This document shows, in pieces, positions 56,080 to 64,000 of a stretch of 64,000 bases of DNA. Position 1 is the stretch's first letter; each line of letters starts with the position of its first letter. The stretch comes from Bagarius yarrelli (taxonomy: Eukaryota > Chordata > Actinopteri > Siluriformes > Sisoridae). The notes beneath the pieces are model-generated. The model was not told the DNA's origin. It ran no database searches and saw only the letters and a list, made by a program, of their open reading frames with translations. The stretch covers positions 2,495,001 to 2,559,000 of the forward strand of contig VCAZ01000074.1 in the NCBI GenBank assembly GCA_005784505.1, written 5' to 3'. The translations under genes and the position numbers were made by a program.

Positions 56080-57170
56080 AGAAACTGGAGGTCCTCTAAA
56101 AGCTAAAAAAAGAATCAGTAAATGTTTTAGTACAGCTTTTCGGTATGATGGATCCGTCTTTACCGAGTCCCAAATTAAAGTCAGGTCCATTTAGTTGATA
56201 GGAGGTGTTTGTATGTGAACTGCTCAAATAAATTAGTGAAGATTTAAAGCATCCCCAAAATTCTACTGGCCAGGAGAAGTTCAACAGAGCGTGGATCATT
56301 CGGAATGTTCATTCTTCTTGTCCATCTGAGATTCTCTGGACCTGATTTTATTTTAGGTCATGAACTAGAGAGAGGCATTTCTGAAGCAAAGCCAAGGAAA
56401 GATTTCTGTTTTCACTTTGAAACTGATCTTCACTGTTCCTCACTGAAGGCTGTGTTTGGGAAGCCTTATCTTTCACTAAAAGCTAAATAAAAGAATTGAA
56501 ATTTTAAAGAGATCAGTTTGCTGGGAGTTGGAAAGAGCAGAAAGCAAATGGCTTCATGATGCAACACAAAATCCGAGTTTTCCCCTCATCGTGTGTAGCA
56601 ACTTGACACGTATCATAAAACATCCTGTTATAACTCCTTTAGGAACTGTATCTGCTTTGTCCTGTGGTGTGCTAACACTTTTAAAGGTGTTCAAGGTTCT
56701 CGTGAAGTAAGTAAGTATCCCCAGGAGGCTAATGTATGACAGGAACATGAATTAATGTGAAATGTACAAGATGAACATATTTTGTGACTGCTCATAGTTT
56801 TTTTCTGTGAAAACTCACTATTTGAGAAATTGTGTAAACTAGAGGACTTAAGTCATGTTTTGGACTAGATCCCTTTTTCCATTACAATAGTTTGGTGAAA
56901 ACACAAACGTTAAGCACTCGAGTGCAGAAAATAAAGCTAATACTATCATGTAAAAAAAACAAAAAAACATTACATAAAGTTAAAAAAACCCCACAATTGG
57001 CAGAAAAGAGGACATGGGGCAGCTGGATATCCTCTAAATTCCATTACAGTGTGAAGGATGTGTTTGAAACCGTAGGGAAACTGGGAGCGTCCAAGTGTAG
57101 ATTGACAGTTGTACAACAAAGGAAGTTACTTATGACTCACCACAGAGGGATCATTAAGAAAAAGAGCTGC
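56080..57170 (+). other. Fibulin intron with no exon or repeat recognised
   Basis: The sequence is AT-rich. Several 60-90 codon frames exist on both strands without recognisable homology. Confidence 0.45.
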
Positions 57171-57177
57171 TGATTTG

Positions 57178-57360
57178 ACATTTACATTTGCAGCATGTGG
57201 CAGACGCAACTTTCCAAAGCGACTTACAAAATTTCTTGTTCTACAGCTAAGCAATTGTGGGTTAGGGGCCCAGCAGTGGTGGTTTGGTGGTGCTGGGAAT
57301 CGAACCCAAGTTTTCAAGTTGGTAGTCCAACACCTTAACCACTGCACTACCAATTTCCCA
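57178..57360 (-). repeat. Family-A SINE, reverse
   Basis: The plus strand runs from ACATTTACATTTGCAGCATG through GGTGCTGGGAATCGAACCC to CCAACACCTTAACCACTGCA. Confidence 0.9.
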
Positions 57361-57909
57361 GTTTATTTAGGTTACTTAGTTTTATATATTATAGCTTAGT
57401 TTTTAGCTTAGTACAACTGCATTTTACATAGCCAGACCTTTGGACTGACCCTTACCCAAAAAAGTATACTTAAAATTAATTTTATTAAGTAAAAGTTTTA
57501 ATTCTAAGTTGACTATTTTACAATTATAATAGTAAACTGTTAGGTCTGCTACATTTCTACTGCAACTATTCCAAGAACTATTCTGTCAATAAACTTAAAG
57601 AAACTACTTATTATCTTCTAGAACCCGTTTTAGTTTATGAATGTAATGTATTATTTTTGTGAAAAAAATTGTAAAACTTTAGCTACATAATTAATGTAAC
57701 GTCTTTCGCAATTGTCGTTTGAGAAGGAGAACGCACACAAAAGGACATGTCCGAAGTTTTCCATAAGACGTTCAGTTACCGATGTTCTCTTGCCAAATGG
57801 TAGCTAGCAGCGATGACGAGTCATACAAACACTTCTTTTACCTATATAAGTTACTCTTCATGCTGTTCTGTCCAGCTGACTCGTTTCAACTCGTTTTCCT
57901 GATTGGGTT

Positions 57910-57910
<1 letters not shown>

Positions 57911-57970
<60 letters not shown>
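57911..57970 (+). repeat. (AT)n microsatellite
   Basis: A perfect dinucleotide run of about 30 copies. Confidence 0.96.
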
Positions 57971-57972
<2 letters not shown>

Positions 57973-58048
57973 CCTTTTCTTGCAAGGGGGTAGCAAAAGG
58001 TTTGGACTCCATTTTATTAGCCAAAACAGCATCTGACTAAAGCAACTA

Positions 58049-58383
58049 TTCATCCATCTATTGTCTATACCCACTTATTCCTAATCAGAATCACAGGGAT
58101 CTGCTGGAGTCTATCCCAGCTGTCACACTGGATAGATCACCAATCCATCGCAGGACCACATACAGACAAACAACCACACACACACTCACACTCACTCTTA
58201 TGGGCAATTTAGGATCACCAATAAGCCTAAAATACATGTTTTTGGATTGTGGGAGGAAACTGGAGAACCCGGAGTAAACCCACGGAAAGAAGATGCAAAC
58301 TCCACGGAGAAAGATTCCCGCTGGGGATACGAACCTGGAACCTTCTTGCTATGAGGCAACAGTGATAAACACTAATCCACTGT
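58049..58383 (-). repeat. V-SINE (DANA/Mermaid-type), near full length, reverse
   Basis: The plus strand has GGGATCTGCTGGAGTCTATC, TACATGTTTTTGGATTGTGG, TACGAACCTGGAACCTTCTT and TGAGGCAACAGTGATAAAC. Confidence 0.85.
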
Positions 58384-58559
58384 ATGTATAAAACAAATAA
58401 TAACATTATTATAAACGGTTCTATAGCCTGTACTCTAAACTTCATGTTGTTTGGAAAATCCAGCAGTTAATTAATCTTAATTAACACTAAAAGACATAAA
58501 GCTTATATTTTGTAGGCGTGGCTTCTAAAGTTGAGACTAAGATAGTCTGTATATCACAC

Positions 58560-59100
58560 CTTTTGGTGCTTTTGGTGACCATGGCATGGACGTTGATGTC
58601 AGACAGACGGGTTTAAGTATTTTAGAAACTCCCGATCTCCTGGGAGGTTCATGCACAATTGTGCCTAGAGGTTTTTACAGAATTGGGCAAAAAACCTTTA
58701 GTAAGCAGCAGTTTAGTGAGCTGCATGTGGAAGCACATGATCACTGCGGAGTGATTTCAAGAATAATGAAGGAAAGTTGCTAGCATCTTGAATCCCTTCT
58801 TCCATTTGCAGGACCAACTGTATTCGCAACACACGTTAGACTTCTTTATTGATGTTTTGTTACTAACCATGTACATCCCTTTATGGCCTGAATTTAGCCA
58901 TCCTCTAAACACTACTTCTCACTGAATCCCACCGGGAGCTTTTTGGGATGCGGTAGAACGGAAGATTCACAGCATGAATGTGCAGCTGACAAATCCACAA
59001 CAATTAGGTTATGCAATCATATCAGCATGGAGCAGAATCTTACAGGAATGTTTGCAACACTTTGTTGAATACACGCCATGAAGAATTCCTTTAAAAAAGT
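58560..59100 (+). mobile_element. Decayed Tc1-like transposon, family T
   Basis: It follows the same order as the copy at 42.0 kb. It contains GGGTTTAAGTATTTTAGAAA, AACCATGTACATCCCTTTAT, GGAAGATTCACAGCATGAAT and GAATACACGCCATGAAGAAT. The middle of the transposase gene is deleted. A further scrap (ACTCAGATTACCACTCATTA) lies at 59,752-59,815. Confidence 0.65.
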
Positions 59101-59849
59101 GGCATAAATTTTAGCAGATCTTTTTTTTTTATTAATCAAAGTGCGTACTTTGATAGCTGCATAGCTAAAAAAATTAATGTTAGCATTTAAATTCTTGGCA
59201 TTTGACCAATTAAACTGATTGAATGAAATATTAGCTTCAAAAATATATATATATAGGGACAGGAACAAATTGGGTGAAAGAGAGAATACTCTTCACTTTT
59301 TCCACAAGCATTCACAGGGTTTGCTCACGCTTCCCTCTTTTCTATTCCTCCTCTCTCCTGGTGGCCGAGTGGGAGGTCATCCCAGGTTTGGGAGCTTTTG
59401 GGAGGTGCAAATGGAACAGGGACCAAGTGGGGCTTTGAGATGTGTTTACTCAGACTTAAGACTCCAGGTGGGGCCAGTGGCCAAAATATGACATCATTCT
59501 CTCACACGATGTGTTTGTGTGTGTGTGTTTGCCATGCCGCTGTGTCCTTTGCCTCTGTTTAAGATCTACAAGATCTATGGATTCAAATGCGAAGAAATTG
59601 GACTTTAGTCACTGTGTTACTTTTGTTGGTGTTGGAAAGACTGCTTTAAGATTTAAGTATGAAGATGTTCGTGCACAACATTGGCTGGAGGTTCACACAC
59701 AACTGGGCGAAAACATCCATTTCTGTAGCTTGTTGAGAAATCAGACACTGTAACTCAGATTACCACTCATTAGAACCACGGTAAGCAGAAAAGCATTTCA
59801 GACCCAGTCAGCAGAGTTCCGTCAAACCATTTCACTTCCAGGGTGTGTT

Positions 59850-60048
59850 ATAACATTTACATTTAAAGCATTTGACAGGCGTCCTTATCCAGAGCGACTT
59901 ACATTTATCTCCTTTATACATCTGAGCAATTGAGAGTTAAGGGCCTTGTTCAGGGTCCCAACAGTGGCAAATTGGTGGTGCTGGAAATTAAACCCCGATC
60001 GACCAATTAGCAGTCCAACCCCTTAACCACTGCGCTTTTACCTCCCTA
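59850..60048 (-). repeat. Family-A SINE, reverse, full length
   Basis: The plus strand runs from AACATTTACATTTAAAGCAT through GGTGCTGGAAATTAAACCCC to CCCTTAACCACTGCGCTTTT. Confidence 0.9.
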
Positions 60049-60167
60049 TGCCATAACATGTCATGTAGAAGTCATGAGTCAACTGGGCATCTTTTTTTAG
60101 TAGCTTAATACATAACATATGTACATATACACAAGAATCTTTAAAACACTGAACGCCACTACACTAC

Positions 60168-60652
60168 AACTACACAATATGGACAAAGGTATTGGCCATC
60201 ACATCCATACATGTTTTTGAACATCCTATTTCAGATTTAGTCTCATTCTTACTCCCATAATAACAGCTATGATTCTGGAAAGGACTTCCACTAGAATGTG
60301 TTTTGCGTAAGATCAGACACTAATGCTTAATTTTACATTTCTGGCATTTGAGGGTTAAGGTATGAGCTTAGGGGCCCAGCACTGACAGGTCCAACACCTT
60401 ATCCACTAAGCTACCACATGCCCTTTAATGTTGAAGTGCAGTCTGGGGTGCAGTTATGGAGTGTTCCAGTGGGGTTGAGTCCGAATCAGGGTTCGGTTCA
60501 GGACATGAGAAATCTTTCTTAACAAAGAATGTCTTCATAGAGCTTAGGGACATTGTGCACAGTGGCATTGTCATGCTGGAACAGTGTTTAAATCTTACAG
60601 TTCCAGTGAAGAAATCAGACTTTCAGGCAACAGTTACTTGAATGTGCAAGTA
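60168..60652 (+). mobile_element. Tc1-like family fragment split by a SINE
   Basis: The left part has CACAATATGGACAAAGGTAT and GGAAAGGACTTCCACTAG. The right part has GGCATTGTCATGCTGGAACA and TTCCAGTGAAGAAATCAGAC. A short reverse SINE lies between them at 60,333-60,424. Confidence 0.65.
60333..60424 (-). repeat. Family-A SINE, reverse, internally deleted
   Basis: It keeps TTTACATTTCTGGCATTTGA, GGGGCCCAGCACTGACAGG and CACCTTATCCACTAAGCTAC only. Confidence 0.75.
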
Positions 60653-60890
60653 ATTCATTTATTCATCCGTCTCCTATACCTGCTAATTCCCTTAAAAACA
60701 GGATCACAGGGATCTGCTGGAATCTATCCCAGCTGTCATTACAGGGCACACACACACATTCAGACTCAGAGTAAACCTACACCAGCACATGGCAAATACA
60801 TTTAAACTCCACACAGAGTGCCCGGGAATCAAACCCAGGACCTTCTTGCTGTGAGGCAACAGTGCTAACCACTAATTCACCATGCTGCGC
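60653..60890 (-). repeat. V-SINE (DANA/Mermaid-type), reverse, middle deleted
   Basis: The plus strand has GGGATCTGCTGGAATCTATC, then TGCCCGGGAATCAAACCCAG, GACCTTCTTGCTGTGAGGCA and ACAGTGCTAACCACTAATTC. Confidence 0.82.
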
Positions 60891-61689
60891 TTTGTTGTAG
60901 TAACACATTGTCCAAAAAGGTTTGACTATATTGTGAAAATAATTGATAAAACATATATTTTCTTTTATTCAACCAAAAGAAATTAAGCTAATCCAAGTGT
61001 GTCCTGTTTAATATGTTTTTTAGTGTAATAAACTCAATTTAATATGAAGTTTTTCTGTGAAAGGACTTACAGTTACCCAGTACAAGCATCATAAATGTAA
61101 GACCAGGAAGCAAATTCCAGACAAAAGGATTGTATTTTTTATAATTTTTTAGGGATTCATACATAATTCAACCAAAGTTTATGATTATATCAGTGATAGA
61201 AATGTTACAGAAAAATCAATGACACCTTTAATAAAAGTCTATCCGGCTTAATGTAAACTCTACCAACACCACAAGTATTTTTTCGTTTAATTTTTAAGTA
61301 AATTTTTAGGTTGACATCGGAATGCATTTTTTTACTCGTCTCAACAAGTGTATAAGCAATTTATCCAGTGTTTGGTCAGAGAACCGGAGTGTTTTGGAAG
61401 CTTTAGTGTAACATGAGCAGTTTTCATTGCATTTTGAACTCCAGCCAAGGAATGAAGCAGATGAGTGTACAGAAATCAAAAACACGGGTTGAGTTTAATT
61501 ACTGATATTCGTTACTACTGATATCAATTATGTCTGAATTGTTGATATATATATATATATATAGCAATTATTTTTACCTGGTAAGAAAATAAATTTAATG
61601 TTAGATGAGTAATACACACATTTAATCCAAAACAGAATATTTATACATTTGCTAATACATCTTTCTTATGCTAGAATTAATTTTGAAAT

Positions 61690-62400
61690 TTCCACAATGA
61701 TGATTGTCTATCGATAATTATATTAATACAGATAATTCTGAATTGTTAATAAAATCAAAATCAGTTTGTCCCTGATTGTCCCTGATGAGCAAGCCGAGGA
61801 TGATGATGGCAAGGAAAAACTAACTTAGACGGAATAGGAAGAAACCTTGCGAGGAACCAGACTCAACAGAGAAACTATGCAGTCACACTGTGTGTGTAAG
61901 CAACTGAAGTCACAAGTCCTCAGGAAACAACTGAAGCGTCTTCATGGCTGAGTGGAAGCATCCTCAGTCGCCATAGTGATGTGACGATCATCAACTGGAG
62001 GCGGGAAACAAGGAAGGGTCTGGAGGGTCCAGAGCGGAAATGGGGTCTGGATCACTGGGAGCTGGTAGCTTGACAGAGAGAGAAAGAGAGAGAGAGAAAG
62101 AAGAAGAAAAAAAGAGAAGGAAAACATTTAAGTATAGACGCAGTTACAGTGTATAGAGTAATTGTGTACTTGATGAAGAGTGCAAGCATGGACTCCAGCA
62201 AGACTAGGACTAGAACTAGAACAGCATAAATAAAAGGAGAACCAGAGGGAAACACAGACATGAGGGCTCCCTGATATGTAAAGCAACCAGCCGCTCTCAA
62301 TAAGAGAGGGGAAGGACAGCGTCTAAACATACCAGATCACCATAATACTCAACATCCAGGAGTCCCCCAGATCAGATCAGGCGAGTCTATACACAAATAT
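61690..62400 (+). repeat. Dispersed repeat D, long copy
   Basis: It carries CAGTTTGTCCCTGATTGTCC, TGATGAGCAAGCCGAGGATG, GAGGAACCAGACTCAACAGA and GGGGTCTGGATCACTGGGAG in the same order as the copy at 2.05 kb. It extends further 3' than that copy, with GACTCCAGCAAGACTAGG (also at 2,650). Confidence 0.75.
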
Positions 62401-62419
62401 GCTTGACTAAATAAATAAG

Positions 62420-64000
62420 TTTTTAGCCTAGACTTAGGCTTAACACTGAGATTCTTGATCTTTAATTGGGAGGATATTCCATTAATGTCACAGTCTCAGT
62501 TGTAAAGGTCTTGTTTTAAACTTTTTTACTATAACATCTAATATACACTGGCAGTTCTACCATTTCATTCTTAGTTCTAGTCCTCGCTACTGTTACTGAT
62601 AACACCACCTAGTGTCTGGTCTGTGTATTGCAGAATGTTGGTAGTACTAATACAAATGCAAACAATCACATGAACCAACTAAATTTCTGTTCTGTACATG
62701 CAACATAAAAAAATACACTAATTTCTTCTGCTGAGAAATAATTCACACAAACATTAACGCATTTAAGGTCGATCGGTGGGCTTCGGCAACATTCTGCTAA
62801 AGCCTTGAAACAGTGGCGGACATTTTACGTCTCACTTAGGGAAAGGGTTGCCAGATTGAAATGAAATCTCCAGCCCAACTACAGCATAAATCCTGCCCAT
62901 GTAAAAGTGTATGTCGCAGCCGATGACACTCTTAATGAAACACTTATTTTTGATTTGTTTTAACACATCCATGTTTGGTCTTTGGTCCAGGATATAACTA
63001 ATTAAAAAAAAAACTACAAACTTTAAATTGGTGGCAACATTATTTTGTCTGCACACCCTGTGCTGGGCTCCATATACAGATCGCTAATTTTAGATGTCAA
63101 ACAATTATATGAAATGATAAAAAATGTCTTTAATCATACGTGTTGCGAGACAGTTAACGTAAGTTAACGTCTCCTGCAAAGATGTTGCACTTTTTTTAAG
63201 TGGGCTGAAATGATATACAGGGGGGCTAAAGCTCCTCTATAAAGGGGTCTGGAACCGTCCCTGCTAATAAATGATAACTGTACTACATTTTTTCCATTAA
63301 TGAACAATGTGTGAAATTCTAGAAGCATCTTACAAGAAGAATTTTATAGTTGCCTTAAAAAATAAGAAATGTGCTGTGTGAGGATTACAGCTTTCTCATG
63401 ATCTTTGCAAAGTATATATATGGAAAAATCTTCAGAAAAATAGATCCCATTTCCACTTAATTTACATCAGATTATTTTTTTTAAGTGATCTAAAAAAATT
63501 TAGATGCAAAGTCATTCCTTAAAGTCATTTATCATTTATACGTAATATTTTTATATAGCCGTGTTAATTTAATAATTGATTTTGGTTATTAGGACTAAAT
63601 TTGAGTCGGCAAACAGGAGTGTAACGTATCTTTAGTATTTGAAATACATCTGCAACCGCATTGTTTAATTGTGCCAAAAAAAATGTGGTGTGAATTCGGT
63701 TTAACTATGAGGGCGTTACTTTGGTAGGTAACTTACAAAAATGAAAGGTTTCTTATGTGACTGTTGTTCTCCAAATTAGCGAAGAAGATTCGGGACACTT
63801 TGGCCCATTGGTTTCGTGAGAAAGACCAAGAAAAACGTATACTTCTTCTACTAGTTTGGGATGCGATATTCAGAACCATGGTTACATACTAGAGATAAGA
63901 AAACTGACTTCATTTATAGATTCAAATCCTTTTGAATCACTTGACTCACTAGGGATTCTGCCTGTTTTTCCCTTGGTCCTTCCACTAGGGGCAGTTAATA
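62420..64000 (+). other. Fibulin intron to window end, no exon recognised
   Basis: No acceptor followed by a DIDEC-type exon is visible. A GGTTGCCAGATTGAAATGAA phrase near 62,848 and neighbouring text look like worn repeat, but I cannot name it. Confidence 0.45.

Noticed and set aside
61455..61500. A DEC-like phrase (GCAGATGAGTGTACAGAAAT) that could start the next fibulin EGF exon
   Set aside because: The frame hits a stop after about ten codons, lacks the spaced cysteines and has no proper acceptor in phase.

Overview
The window is a stretch of vertebrate nuclear DNA, almost certainly from a teleost fish. Evidence for this is the spliced, vertebrate-type exportin-5 and fibulin exons, dense tRNA-derived SINEs (including copies with a V-SINE/DANA-type core), many decayed Tc1/mariner and hAT transposons, and long tandem arrays. 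An ostariophysan (catfish or carp relatives) is a reasonable guess from the repeat families, but the sequence alone does not prove it. There is no operon structure, and most open reading frames are chance or repeat-derived.

Region 1 (55-16,303, + strand) holds the last 23 coding exons of exportin-5 (xpo5), about the C-terminal 869 residues. The start of the gene lies to the left of the window. Every exon joins the next in phase. All introns I resolved are GT-AG except one, at 9,247-10,554, which has the signature of a U12-type AT-AC intron. The introns carry SINEs, LINE fragments, Tc1-like and hAT-like remnants and microsatellites.

Region 2 (about 16,650-39,900) is repeat-rich intergenic DNA. 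It holds a decayed non-LTR retrotransposon in several pieces, a decayed Ty3/gypsy pol fragment, and four tandem arrays: 60-bp units at 25.5-27.5 kb, 27-bp units at 28.8-29.1 kb, 36-bp units at 30.6-31.35 kb and 70-bp units at 34.2-36.55 kb. The 36-bp array is an in-frame amplification of a 12-codon piece of the adjoining LINE reading frame. Two short, GC-rich, exon-like segments (29,736-29,798 and 31,682-31,757) are unexplained.

Region 3 (about 39,950-64,000, + strand) begins with a CpG-rich promoter-like block, followed by the 5' end of a fibulin gene of the EFEMP1/EFEMP2 type: signal peptide, split EGF-like start, first EGF-like domain and proline-rich linker, ending at 41,810. I find no further exon to the end of the window, so the next intron is probably longer than 22 kb. 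The first coding intron appears to use a GC-AG splice pair. The rest is intronic DNA full of SINEs, Tc1-like remnants and nested insertions.

The two genes do not work in one pathway. Exportin-5 exports pre-miRNA from the nucleus; the fibulin is a secreted extracellular-matrix glycoprotein. I do not see a convincing new biological system. The most interesting items are the AT-AC intron, the LINE-derived coding-frame minisatellite, the unexplained exon-like segments, and the nested transposon stacks.
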